NCBI GenBank assembly: GCA_018334995.1
Contig: JAGXKW010000022.1
Coordinates: forward strand, 1-41,532
Source of the DNA: Wenzhouxiangellaceae bacterium
GTDB taxonomy: Bacteria > Pseudomonadota > Gammaproteobacteria > Xanthomonadales > Wenzhouxiangellaceae
Direction: 5' to 3'
DNA length: 41,532 bases
Position numbers and translations under genes: made by a program. A model generated the notes under the pieces. That model saw only the letters and a list, made by a program, of their open reading frames with translations, ran no database searches and was not told where the DNA came from. Positions 16,656 to 25,073 of this stretch are shown here, piece after piece (position 1 is the stretch's first letter; every line of letters starts with the position of its first letter).

Positions 16656-17752
16656 CGGGTCTTGTCGATTCAGGCCAGGGGCTCGATTTGCCCGAGGATG
16701 TGCGGGTGATGATCCTGGCCGGCGGTACCGGCGGGCACATCTTTCCCGGCCTGGCCGTGGCCCGCGTGCTGCGCGAGGCCGGCGCCCGGGTGACCTGGCT
16801 GGGCACGCCGCACGGGCTGGAGAATCGGCTGGTGCCCGCGGCCGGCTTCGAACTGCAACGGGTCGGGATCCGGGGTCTGCGCGGGCGCGGGCTGGCCGGA
16901 TGGCTGGCCGCACCGGTGCGCATCGTCCGGGCCATGCTGCAGGCGCGCCGAATTCTCGAGGCCGAACGGCCCGGCTGCGTGTTGAGCATGGGCGGTTATG
17001 CCGCGGGGCCGGCCGGCGTCACCGCCAGGCTGCTGGGCATCGCGCTGGTCATTCACGAACAGAACGCCGTGGCCGGATGGACCAATCGGCTGTTGCGGCC
17101 CTGGGCCCGTGCGGTCTGCACCGGGTTCCCGAACGTATTCGACAACGCCCGCGTGACCGGCAACCCGGTTCGACGCGAGATCTCCGGGCTGCCCGAACCG
17201 GCCGTTCGCTACCAGGACCGCAGCGGTCCGCTCCGGCTGCTGGTCATCGGCGGCAGCCAGGGTGCAAGCGTTTTCAACCAGGTGGTGCCCGAGGCCCTGG
17301 CCCGGCTTCCCGCCGAATATCGTCCCGAAGTCCGGCACCAGGCCGGTCGACAACTGCAACCGGCCATACAAAACTACGCCAAGGCCGGCGTCGAGGCGCA
17401 GGTCGCCGAATTCGTGGACGACATGGCGGAAGCCTGGGCCTGGGCCGATTTTGCGATCTGCCGCGCCGGCGCCCTGACCGTGGCCGAGCTGGCCGCGGCC
17501 GGCGTGCCCGCGATCCTGGTCCCGTTTCCAGCCGCGGTCGACGACCACCAGACCGCCAACGCACGTTTCCTGGCCGACGCCGGGGCCGGGTGGCTGATGC
17601 CGCAGGCGGAATTCACGCCGGGCCAGCTGGCCGGCATGATGGAAACATTGAATCGGCCGGAGCTGGTACGCATGGCTTCGATCGCGCGCGACCGCGCGCG
17701 CCCCGAATCGGCGCTGCAGGTGGCCCGGGCATGCGCGGAGGTTCTGGCATGA
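16652..17752 (+). CDS. murG: UDP-GlcNAc:undecaprenyl-PP-MurNAc-pentapeptide GlcNAc transferase
   Basis: 366 residues. Converts lipid I to lipid II on the cytoplasmic face of the inner membrane. GT-B fold: the first glycine loop GGTGGHIFP at 24-32, then SMGGYAAGP, HEQNAVAGWTNR, the second-domain loop VIGGSQGA, and the donor-binding CRAGALTVAELAAAGVP-LVPFP region. A roughly 17-residue N-terminal lead precedes the first strand, slightly longer than in E. coli. ATGA overlaps on both sides. Confidence 0.97.
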   Translation: MTGLVDSGQGLDLPEDVRVMILAGGTGGHIFPGLAVARVLREAGARVTWLGTPHGLENRLVPAAGFELQRVGIRGLRGRGLAGWLAAPVRIVRAMLQARRILEAERPGCVLSMGGYAAGPAGVTARLLGIALVIHEQNAVAGWTNRLLRPWARAVCTGFPNVFDNARVTGNPVRREISGLPEPAVRYQDRSGPLRLLVIGGSQGASVFNQVVPEALARLPAEYRPEVRHQAGRQLQPAIQNYAKAGVEAQVAEFVDDMAEAWAWADFAICRAGALTVAELAAAGVPAILVPFPAAVDDHQTANARFLADAGAGWLMPQAEFTPGQLAGMMETLNRPELVRMASIARDRARPESALQVARACAEVLA

Positions 17753-19167
17753 ATCTTTCCGAGCGTCCCGCGCCCAGCCTCATGCACCGCGTCCGCCGAA
17801 TCCATTTCGTCGGAATCGGCGGCGCCGGCATGAGCGGCATTGCCGAAGTCATGGCCAATCTCGGTTTCGAGGTCAGCGGCTCGGACCTGAACGAATCCGC
17901 GGTGCTCGATCACCTGCGCAAGGCCGGAATCCGCGTCTCGGTGGGACACGATCCGGCACTGGTCGAGCACGTGGACGTGGTCGTGACCTCCAGCGCCATC
18001 GCCGCAGACAATTCGGAGCTGCAGGCCGCAAGCGGGCGCCGCATTCCGGTGGTGCCGCGCGCCGAGATGCTGGGCGAACTGATGCGTTTCCGCGCCGGCA
18101 TTGCCGTGGCCGGCACGCACGGCAAGACCACCACGACGTCGCTGATCGCCAGCCTGCTGGCCGGCGCCGGGATGGACCCGACCTTCGTCGTTGGCGGGCT
18201 GGTCAATGCCTTCGGGACCAATGCCCGGCTGGGGCAGGGCCGCTACCTGGTTGCCGAAGCCGACGAATCCGATGCGTCGTTTCTGCTGCTGCAACCGGTG
18301 ATTTCGCTGGTCACCAACATCGATCGCGACCACCTGGATGCCTTCCAGGGCAGCTTTGACCGGCTGCAGGAGTCGTTCCTGGAATTTCTGCACCATCTGC
18401 CGTTCTTCGGCGTGGCGGTACTGTGCATCGACGATCCGCACGTCGCCGAACTGGTGCCTGAGGTGGGTCGTACCGTAGTCACCTACGGACTGAGCGAGGC
18501 GGCCGACGTGCGCGCCGAGAACATCCAGCAGCGCGGCCGAGCCATGGGCTTCGACCTGCGCCTGCCCGGCCGGGACGATGCGCTGTCGGTGGAGCTGTCC
18601 CAGCCAGGTCGGCACAACGTGCTCAACGCGCTGGGTGCGGCGGCCGTGAGCTGGGAGCTGGGCCTGGAGGCCGAACAGATCCGTTCCGGGCTGAATGCGT
18701 TTGCCGGTATCGGCCGACGCTTCGCCGAAATCGGAGAACTGCAGTTTGCTTCGGGCCGGGCGCTGGCGTTCGAGGATTACGGCCACCACCCGACCGAACT
18801 GGACGCCGTCATCCAGGCCGCGCGCGGCGGCTGGCCGGACCGACGGCTGATCCTGATTTTCCAGCCGCACCGATTCACCCGCACGCGCGACCAGTTCGAC
18901 GCGTTCGCGCGCGTGCTGGCCGGCGTCGACCTGGTCGTGCTGGCCGATGTCTATCCGGCCGGCGAGGCGCCGATCGCCGGCATCGGTTCCGATGCGCTCG
19001 CATCGGCGGTCGAGCAGCGCGGCGATGCCCGGGTGACGCGGATCAGCGCCCCGGGTGATGCACCGGAAGCGCTCGACGCAGTCATCGAAGACGGCGATCT
19101 GCTGTTGATCATGGGTGCCGGCGACATCGGCGGCCTGGCCGCCATGCTCAAGGAGGCGCAAGCATGA
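17749..19167 (+). CDS. murC: UDP-N-acetylmuramate:L-alanine ligase
   Basis: 472 residues. First amino-acid addition to UDP-MurNAc. N-terminal IHFVGIGGAGMSGIAEV binds the UDP sugar; the ATP loop is GTHGKTTT at 122-129; then EADESDASFL, TNIDRDHLD and the C-terminal DYGHHPTE and FQPHRFTRT motifs. The order murG-murC-ddl without murB between murC and ddl is seen here; MurB, which makes its substrate, must be encoded elsewhere. Confidence 0.97.
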   Translation: MNLSERPAPSLMHRVRRIHFVGIGGAGMSGIAEVMANLGFEVSGSDLNESAVLDHLRKAGIRVSVGHDPALVEHVDVVVTSSAIAADNSELQAASGRRIPVVPRAEMLGELMRFRAGIAVAGTHGKTTTTSLIASLLAGAGMDPTFVVGGLVNAFGTNARLGQGRYLVAEADESDASFLLLQPVISLVTNIDRDHLDAFQGSFDRLQESFLEFLHHLPFFGVAVLCIDDPHVAELVPEVGRTVVTYGLSEAADVRAENIQQRGRAMGFDLRLPGRDDALSVELSQPGRHNVLNALGAAAVSWELGLEAEQIRSGLNAFAGIGRRFAEIGELQFASGRALAFEDYGHHPTELDAVIQAARGGWPDRRLILIFQPHRFTRTRDQFDAFARVLAGVDLVVLADVYPAGEAPIAGIGSDALASAVEQRGDARVTRISAPGDAPEALDAVIEDGDLLLIMGAGDIGGLAAMLKEAQA

Positions 19168-20078
19168 GCCGCCTTGCGCTGGTCTATGGCGGCGACAGCG
19201 CCGAGCGCGAGATTTCGCTGAGAAGCGGTCGTGCCGTGTCCGAGGCGCTGACGCGCGTCGGCATTGCCCACGAGGCATTCGACGGCGCGCGGGCGGTGAT
19301 CGACGCCGCGCGCGAAAGGCGGGTGGATCGCGTGTTCAACATGCTGCACGGGCGCGGCGGCGAGGACGGCTGTCTGCAGGGCGCGCTGGCGCTATACGGT
19401 CTGCCGGTGACCGGCTCGGGCGTGCTCGCATCGGCGCTGACCATGGACAAGCTGCAGACCAAGCGGATCTGGCGCGCGGTCGGGCTTCCCACGCCGGATT
19501 GGCGGGTGGCCACCGATGCCGGCCAGGCCCAAGCGATTGCCGGGGCGCTTGGCGCGCCGGTATTCGTCAAGCCGGCGCGCGAAGGTTCCAGCGTGGGCAT
19601 GAGCCGGGTGGACGAGACCGGTCAACTCGCTGCGGCGATCGCGCGCGCGCTGACGCACGACGACACCGCGCTGGTCGAGCGGATGATCGACGGCCCCGAA
19701 TACACCGCCGCGATGCTGGACGACCGTGCGCTGCCGCTGATTCGCATCGCAACGCCGCGCGAATTCTACGACTTCGACGCCAAGTATGAAGCCGGCGATA
19801 CCGAGTACCACTGCCCGTGCGGGTTGTCCGGCCCGCGCGAGGCCGAACTGCAGGCCATGGCGCTGCAGGCATTCGAAGTGCTGGGCTGCAGCGGCTGGGG
19901 TCGGGTGGATTTCCTCCTCGACGGCGAAGGCGATCCCTGGTTGCTCGAGGCCAACACCGTGCCCGGCATGACCGATCACTCGCTGGTGCCGATGGCTGCG
20001 GCGGCCGCAGATCTGGACTTCGATGTGCTGGTTCGGCGCATCCTGGCGACCGCGGGAGGCCACGCATGCAACGCCTAG
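19164..20078 (+). CDS. ddl: D-alanine:D-alanine ligase
   Basis: 304 residues (DdlB size). Makes the D-Ala-D-Ala that MurF uses. ATP-grasp enzyme: VYGGDSAEREISLRSG at the N-terminus, NMLHGRGGEDGCLQG, PVFVKPAREGSSVGMS, EFYDFDAKYEAGDTEYHCP (omega-loop region) and the metal-binding GRVDFLLDG-LEANTVPGMTDHSL end. Overlaps murC by 4 nt and ftsQ by 13 nt. Confidence 0.97.
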   Translation: MSRLALVYGGDSAEREISLRSGRAVSEALTRVGIAHEAFDGARAVIDAARERRVDRVFNMLHGRGGEDGCLQGALALYGLPVTGSGVLASALTMDKLQTKRIWRAVGLPTPDWRVATDAGQAQAIAGALGAPVFVKPAREGSSVGMSRVDETGQLAAAIARALTHDDTALVERMIDGPEYTAAMLDDRALPLIRIATPREFYDFDAKYEAGDTEYHCPCGLSGPREAELQAMALQAFEVLGCSGWGRVDFLLDGEGDPWLLEANTVPGMTDHSLVPMAAAAADLDFDVLVRRILATAGGHACNA

Positions 20079-20824
20079 CGCTCTGGTTGCTGACGCCGCT
20101 GGCGGCAATCCTGATGGCCGGCTCGATCTGGTGGCTGGGCGGCTGGCACGACGCCCGGAACTGGCCGATTCGCTGGCTGGAGGTGTCCGGCGAACTCGAG
20201 CGTCTGACCGCCGCACAGGTGCGCGCGGCGGTATCCGAGCAGGCCCGGCGGGGTTTTTTCGCTGTGGATGTGGAACAGGCGCGCGCCGAAGTCGAAGCGT
20301 TGCCGTGGGTGGATCAGGCCGCGGTTTCGCGCCACTGGCCCGATGCGCTGGAGATCTTCGTGACCGAGCAGCGAGCCGTGGCGCGCTGGAAGCATCGTGC
20401 GCTGATCAGTCGCAGCGGCGAACTTTTCGAGGTCGCGGGCACCGTCGGCATGCAGGGCCTGACGCGGCTGGACGGACCCGACGGGCGGCAGCTGGAGGTC
20501 TTCAAGGGTTGGCAGCGAATGCGCACCCGGCTGGCTGCCGACGGTCTGGAAATCCGGCGCGTGGAGCTGGACGCGCGCGGTGCCTGGCGCCTGGTGCTGG
20601 ACAGCGGGCTGGAACTGCTGCTCGGCCGTCACGAGGTTGCCGATCGCCTGGAGCGATTCCTGAGTGTGCGATCCGGCCTCAGGGCGATGGCGGGCATAAA
20701 AAGCATCGATCTGCGCTATCCCAACGGCCTGGCAGTCACGCGTCGCGCGGCGGAATCGGACCGGCTGACGGGCGCACGAAGTCAAACCAACCAACAAGCA
20801 GGAGCGCAATCGGATCATGGCTAG
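20066..20824 (+). CDS. ftsQ: Cell division protein FtsQ
   Basis: 252 residues. Bitopic divisome protein that recruits FtsL/FtsB. One transmembrane segment at about residues 7-27, then a POTRA domain that begins at WLEVSGELERLTAAQVRAAV and includes FFAVDVEQARAEVEALPWVDQAAVSRHWPD (split here only for reference), followed by the FtsQ beta domain ending near IDLRYPNGLAV. The last 20 or so residues are a polar tail rich in Q, S and G. Start at 20066 is inside ddl and puts the transmembrane helix right at the N-terminus, which is why it was chosen. Confidence 0.93.
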   Translation: MQRLALWLLTPLAAILMAGSIWWLGGWHDARNWPIRWLEVSGELERLTAAQVRAAVSEQARRGFFAVDVEQARAEVEALPWVDQAAVSRHWPDALEIFVTEQRAVARWKHRALISRSGELFEVAGTVGMQGLTRLDGPDGRQLEVFKGWQRMRTRLAADGLEIRRVELDARGAWRLVLDSGLELLLGRHEVADRLERFLSVRSGLRAMAGIKSIDLRYPNGLAVTRRAAESDRLTGARSQTNQQAGAQSDHG

Positions 20825-22055
20825 AAAGCCGGACAAGTCACTCGTCGTGGGTCTCGACATCGGCACCAGCAAGATCGTGGCCATCGTCGGCGAGGTCCAG
20901 GACGACGGCCGCGTCGAGGTCATCGGGCTGGGCTCCCACGCCTCGCGCGGGCTCAAGCGCGGGATGGTCGTGGACATCGAGTCCACCGAGCAGTCCATTC
21001 AGCGAGCGGTTGAAGAGGCCGAACTGATGGCCGACTGCGAGATCCATTCGGTATTCGCCGGCATCGCCGGCACGCATGTCAGCTCGCGTCATTCGCACGG
21101 CGCGGTCGCGATCCGCGATTCGGAGGTCGACGAATCCGACGTCGAGCGGGTGCTGGAATCGGCCCGGGCGGTGGCCATCCCGGCCGATCAGCGCATCCTG
21201 CACGTGCTGCCGAAGGGCTTCGTGATCGACTCCACCGACGGTATTCGCCAGCCGGTCGGCATGTCGGGCGTGCGCCTGGAGGTGCAGGTGCACCTGGTCA
21301 CCGCCGCGGTCAGCGCGGTGCAGAACGTGACCAAATGCGTGGCGCGCTGCGGGCTGCAGGTCGACGACCTGATCCTGCATCAGCTCGCTTCCAGTGAATC
21401 GGTGCTGTCCGACGACGAGAAGGAACTGGGCATCGCGCTGGTCGATATCGGCGCGGGCACCACCGACATCGCGGTGTTCGCCGACGGCGCCATCGCGCAT
21501 ACCGCGTGTATTCCGATCGCCGGCGACCTGGTGACCAGCGATATCGCGGTGGCGCTGCGCACGCCGACGCTGCATGCCGAGGAAATCAAGATCAAGTACG
21601 CCTGCGCGCTGGAGCAGCTGGCGTCCAGCGACGAGACCCTCCAGGTGCCGTCGGTGGGTGACCGGGAGCCGCGCAGGCTGGAGCGCCAGACGCTGGCCCA
21701 GGTGGTCGAGGCGCGCTACCGCGAACTGTTCAATCACGTGCACAAGCAGCTGCGCCAGTCGGGCTGCGAAAACCTGGTGCCGGCCGGCCTGGTGCTGACC
21801 GGCGGCGGCGCGCGCATGGAAGGCGTGGTTGAACTGGCCGAGGAAATCATGCACATGCCGGTGCGCCTGGGCGCGCCGCAGCATGTCAGCGGCCTGTCGG
21901 AGGTGGTCAACAATCCGATTCACGCAACGGGCGTGGGGCTATTGCTGCGCGGCAGCAGGCTGGAGCGGACCGGTTCGGGTCGCGGCCGGGCGCGTGGCGG
22001 GGCGGCCGGAAGCATGATCGAACGCCTGAAGCAGTGGTTTCAGGGCGAGTTCTGA
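20817..22055 (+). CDS. ftsA: Cell division protein FtsA
   Basis: 412 residues. Actin-like ATPase that tethers FtsZ to the membrane and signals to the divisome. Phosphate-1 motif VVGLDIGTSKIVAIVGE, subdomain 1C (residues about 85-165), phosphate-2 VDIGAGTTDIAVF, and adenosine motif VLTGGGARMEGV. The C-terminal GSMIERLKQWFQGEF is the amphipathic membrane-targeting helix, preceded by a Gly/Arg-rich linker. AGGAG precedes the ATG at 20817. Overlaps ftsQ by 8 nt; last member of the unbroken overlap chain. Confidence 0.97.
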   Translation: MARKPDKSLVVGLDIGTSKIVAIVGEVQDDGRVEVIGLGSHASRGLKRGMVVDIESTEQSIQRAVEEAELMADCEIHSVFAGIAGTHVSSRHSHGAVAIRDSEVDESDVERVLESARAVAIPADQRILHVLPKGFVIDSTDGIRQPVGMSGVRLEVQVHLVTAAVSAVQNVTKCVARCGLQVDDLILHQLASSESVLSDDEKELGIALVDIGAGTTDIAVFADGAIAHTACIPIAGDLVTSDIAVALRTPTLHAEEIKIKYACALEQLASSDETLQVPSVGDREPRRLERQTLAQVVEARYRELFNHVHKQLRQSGCENLVPAGLVLTGGGARMEGVVELAEEIMHMPVRLGAPQHVSGLSEVVNNPIHATGVGLLLRGSRLERTGSGRGRARGGAAGSMIERLKQWFQGEF

Positions 22056-22100
22056 GGGATCTGCATGAATCATCGAATCAAGGTTGCGGGCAGGACGGTA

Positions 22101-22144
22101 CGCGGCACCAAGCGAGCGGCAAGACTCGCGTGTCGCGTGCTTTT
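22101..22144 (+). terminator. Two-part stem-loop with T-run in the ftsA-ftsZ gap
   Basis: Outer arms 22101-22108 and 22130-22137 pair at 7 of 8 positions; inner arms GCGAG (22112-22116) and CTCGC (22125-22129) pair perfectly; TGC and TTTT follow (22141-22144). It lies in the first real gap of the cluster. It may be a weak terminator or attenuator, or an RNA-processing signal that sets ftsZ apart from the upstream genes. Confidence 0.4.
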
Positions 22145-22185
22145 CGAACCCCGTGTTCAAAACGGCGAGAGCAAGGAGAACCATC

Positions 22186-23349
22186 ATGGCATTTGAATTG
22201 GTAGAAAACTACACACCCAGTGCAACAATCAAGGTGCTCGGCATCGGAGGCGGCGGCGGTAACGCGGTCAACCAGATGGTCGAGGCTTCGATCGAAGGCG
22301 TCGAATTCATTTCGGTCAATACAGACGCCCAGGCGCTCAAGAGCTTTTCGGGCAAGAGCACGCTGCAGATCGGCTCCAGCGTCACCAAGGGCCTGGGCGC
22401 CGGTGCCAATCCGGAAGTCGGCCGCCAGGCCGCGCTGGAGGACCGCGAGCGCATCAGCGAGGTGCTGCAAGGTTGCGACATGGTGTTCATCACCTCCGGC
22501 ATGGGCGGTGGGACCGGCACCGGCGCGGCCCCGGTCATCGCCCAGACGGCCAAGGAGATGGGCATTCTGACCGTTGCGGTCGTGACCAAACCCTTCCCGT
22601 TCGAAGGTCAGCGCCGGCTGGGCGTCGCGCAGCAGGGCATCGATGAACTGACCCATCACGTCGACTCGCTGATCACCATTCCCAACGCCAAGCTGCTCAG
22701 CGTGCTGGGTCCCGACATCACGCTGCTCAATGCGTTCAAGGCGGCCAACCAGGTGCTCTCCGGCGCGGTCCAGGGCATCGCCGAGCTGATCACCCGCCCG
22801 GGCCTGATCAACGTGGACTTCGCCGACGTTCGCACCGTGATGTCCGAGATGGGCATGGCAATGATGGGTTCCGGCAGCGCGACGGGCCAGGATCGGGCGT
22901 TGATGGCCGCACAGTCGGCAATCGGTTCGCCGCTGCTCGAAGACGTCAATCTTTCGGGCGCCTGCGGCATCCTGGTCAACGTGACCGCCGGCATGAACAT
23001 GTCGATGCGCGAGTTCGAGGAAGTCGGCACCACCATTGCCGACCTGGCCAGCGAGGACGCTTCGGTCGTGATGGGCACGGTCATCGATCCGGACATGAAC
23101 GACGAAATCCGGGTCACCGTGGTGGCGACGGGCCTGGGCCAGAAGCGCGCCCAGCGCAAGGAAAAGCCGATGCAGATCGTGCGCACCGGCACCGACGATC
23201 TGCCGGTGTTCAGCGAAGACGACGAGTCCGAATCGGCAGCCGGCCCGAATCGGGGTCGCGAACACGAGCCGCAAAAGCGCGGCGAGGCCGAACAGAAGGA
23301 GTTCGAGTACCTCGACATCCCCGCGTTTCTGCGCAATCAGGCCGACTGA
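22186..23349 (+). CDS. ftsZ: Cell division protein FtsZ
   Basis: 387 residues. Tubulin-like GTPase that forms the Z ring. Tubulin signature GGGTGTG at 107-113, N-terminal [16 protein letters not shown]7-loop [11 protein letters not shown] (catalytic Asp residues), and the C-terminal peptide [14 protein letters not shown] that binds FtsA and ZipA. Only about 45 residues of acidic linker ([11 protein letters not shown] and onward) lie between core and tail. AAGGAG at 22173-22178, 7 nt before the ATG, fixes the start and suggests strong independent translation. Confidence 0.98.
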   Translation: MAFELVENYTPSATIKVLGIGGGGGNAVNQMVEASIEGVEFISVNTDAQALKSFSGKSTLQIGSSVTKGLGAGANPEVGRQAALEDRERISEVLQGCDMVFITSGMGGGTGTGAAPVIAQTAKEMGILTVAVVTKPFPFEGQRRLGVAQQGIDELTHHVDSLITIPNAKLLSVLGPDITLLNAFKAANQVLSGAVQGIAELITRPGLINVDFADVRTVMSEMGMAMMGSGSATGQDRALMAAQSAIGSPLLEDVNLSGACGILVNVTAGMNMSMREFEEVGTTIADLASEDASVVMGTVIDPDMNDEIRVTVVATGLGQKRAQRKEKPMQIVRTGTDDLPVFSEDDESESAAGPNRGREHEPQKRGEAEQKEFEYLDIPAFLRNQAD

Positions 23350-23372
23350 TCGGACGGTCTTGCACCGGTCGA

Positions 23373-23404
23373 CCCCGGACGACCGCTCGCCGAGTCGTCC
23401 GGGG
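23373..23404 (+). terminator. Stem-loop after ftsZ
   Basis: An 11-bp perfect stem (CCCCGGACGAC with GTCGTCCGGGG) around a 10-nt loop, 24 nt past the ftsZ stop. No T-tract follows, as is common at high GC. It probably ends most dcw transcripts before lpxC. Confidence 0.6.
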
Positions 23405-23505
23405 CCTCATTGCGATCGGTCGTTCGGTCGAATTGAAAGGTGCATCACGCTTTTTTCGGCCGAATGTAAAACAAATACAACAACCGCCGGCTGAGTCGGG
23501 CTGTG

Positions 23506-23514
23506 TGCTACTAT
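23506..23514 (+). promoter_or_regulatory. Extended -10 promoter of lpxC
   Basis: TG-C-TACTAT (TG at 23506, hexamer 23509-23514), about 35 nt before the GTG start. No -35 match at 17 bp, consistent with the extended -10 class. Confidence 0.5.
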
Positions 23515-23548
23515 CGCGCGGATTTGCTGTAAGGAGCGGCCGAGTCCA

Positions 23549-24463
23549 GTGATCAGACAGAGAACCCTGAAAAACGTCATTCGGGCGACGGGTGTCGGGA
23601 TGCACAGCGGTGAAAAGGTCGTCATGACCTTGCGCCCGGCGCCGGTCAACACCGGTATCGTGTTTCGCCGAATCGACCTGGAACCGGTTTTCGCGATTCG
23701 CGCCGAGCCCGATCGCGTGGGCGATACCGCGCTTTCGACCACGCTGGTCGGTGATGACGGAACGCGGGTGGCGACCATCGAGCATCTGATGTCGGCGCTG
23801 GCCGGACTGGGCATCGATAATGCTTATGTCGACCTGAGCGCTTCCGAAGTGCCGATCATGGACGGCAGCGCCGGACCGTTCGTGTTCCTGATCCAGTCGG
23901 CCGGGATTGCCGAACAGGCCGCGCCCAAGCGCTTCATCCGCATCAAGAAGCCGCTGGAACTGGTCGACGGCGACAAATGGGTGCGCTTCGAGCCCTACGA
24001 CGGTTTTCGCGTGGCCTTCGAGATCGAATTCGATCATCCGGTGTTTCGCAGCCGCAACTGCAAGGTGGACCTGGATTTTTCGACCACTTCCTATCTCAAG
24101 GAGGTTGCGCGTGCGCGCACGTTCGGTTTCATGCGCGACATCGAATTTCTGCGCCAGCGCAACCTGGTGCTCGGGGGCAGCCTGGACAACGCGGTGGTCG
24201 TCGACGACTATCGGGTGCTCAATGCGGATGGATTGCGCTATGAAGACGAGTTCGTCAAGCACAAGGTACTCGACGCCATCGGCGATCTGTACATGCTCGG
24301 CGCCAGCCTGATCGGCCGGTTCGTCGGCCACAAGTCCGGCCATGAGCTGAACAACGCCTTGCTGCGCGAGCTGCTGGCGCACCAGGAAGTCTGGGAAGAG
24401 GTCACTTTCCCGGATGACGAAGGCGCGCCGATTTCCTACCTGCAGCCCGCGCAGGCATTCTGA
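23549..24463 (+). CDS. lpxC: UDP-3-O-acyl-N-acetylglucosamine deacetylase
   Basis: 304 residues. Zn-dependent deacetylase, the committed step of lipid A synthesis. Zinc ligands and catalytic residues fall at the E. coli numbers: Glu78-His79 in TIEHLMSAL, His238 and Asp242 in HKVLDAIGD, and His265 in [13 protein letters not shown]. Begins with GTG at 23549; the conserved N-terminus [23 protein letters not shown] starts immediately after, and AAGGAG lies 12 nt upstream. In E. coli LpxC is degraded by FtsH; its C-terminal signal cannot be judged here. Converges on dciA. Confidence 0.97.
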   Translation: MIRQRTLKNVIRATGVGMHSGEKVVMTLRPAPVNTGIVFRRIDLEPVFAIRAEPDRVGDTALSTTLVGDDGTRVATIEHLMSALAGLGIDNAYVDLSASEVPIMDGSAGPFVFLIQSAGIAEQAAPKRFIRIKKPLELVDGDKWVRFEPYDGFRVAFEIEFDHPVFRSRNCKVDLDFSTTSYLKEVARARTFGFMRDIEFLRQRNLVLGGSLDNAVVVDDYRVLNADGLRYEDEFVKHKVLDAIGDLYMLGASLIGRFVGHKSGHELNNALLRELLAHQEVWEEVTFPDDEGAPISYLQPAQAF

Positions 24464-24493
24464 CTCGGCCGATTCCGGTCCGAATACAAATAT

Positions 24494-24847
24494 TCAGGCT
24501 TCCATGTTCAACCCGGGCGTGACGATGACCCGGGTTCTGGTCAGTTTTTCGGGCCAGTGATACCGTGCCGCCTCCAGCAGCGAATCGGCGAGCAGCCGGG
24601 CCTGGCTGGCGCGCGCCGACGAAGCCGCTGCAATGACCAGGCAGTCACCTTCGACGCAGGCGACCGCGATGCGGCCGCGCGCGTTTTCCGGAATTCGCTC
24701 GCGCAGCCGTGCGTTCAACGCCAGGAAGGCCTGTGCCTGGCGCAGCGCCCGGCCCGGTTCGCCCCGGTCGCCGGCGATCGCGTCGGCCCGTCGTGCTCCG
24801 GCACCTTCGCGCCCGGCCGGGCCCCAGCTGGATTTACCGACATTCAT
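24494..24847 (-). CDS. dciA: DUF721 family protein, probable replicative helicase loader DciA
   Basis: 117 residues. DUF721/DciA proteins load the DnaB helicase in bacteria that lack DnaC. The sequence has a basic N-terminus, then a helix-strand pattern with LALNARLRERIPENARGRIAV, CLVIAAASSARASQARLLADSLLE and LTRTRVIVTP that agrees with the KH-like fold of the family. Conservation of the family is low, so the call rests partly on position: DUF721 lies between lpxC and secA in Pseudomonas. The start at 24847 begins MNVGKSS; no strong ribosome-binding site was identified. Confidence 0.72.
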   Translation of the reverse strand: MNVGKSSWGPAGREGAGARRADAIAGDRGEPGRALRQAQAFLALNARLRERIPENARGRIAVACVEGDCLVIAAASSARASQARLLADSLLEAARYHWPEKLTRTRVIVTPGLNMEA

Positions 24848-24949
24848 GCCCGCAGTTTAACCGGTCGCGCTGCGCCGCGCCGCCAGCGTCGTTGCCGGTC
24901 TCCGTCCGGTTCCGGGATGGCCGGGCGCGGGTCAGCGCGCTGGACAAGG

Positions 24950-24979
24950 TTGGATGTCGGCGCGTGAATTGGCTAAAAT
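24950..24979 (+). promoter_or_regulatory. Candidate secA promoter
   Basis: TTGGAT (24950-24955), 18-bp spacer, TAAAAT (24974-24979), giving a leader of roughly 88 nt before secA. The -35 matches consensus poorly. The context GGCTAAAAT also appears in the mdh promoter. Confidence 0.4.
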
Positions 24980-25073
24980 GGCCGATTGTCTCGCTTGACG
25001 GGTGCCGGGTTCAGCCCCACTTCATCATTCTGGTCACGACGCGTCCTTTCGCGCTAACAGGCAGCAAATTCCT

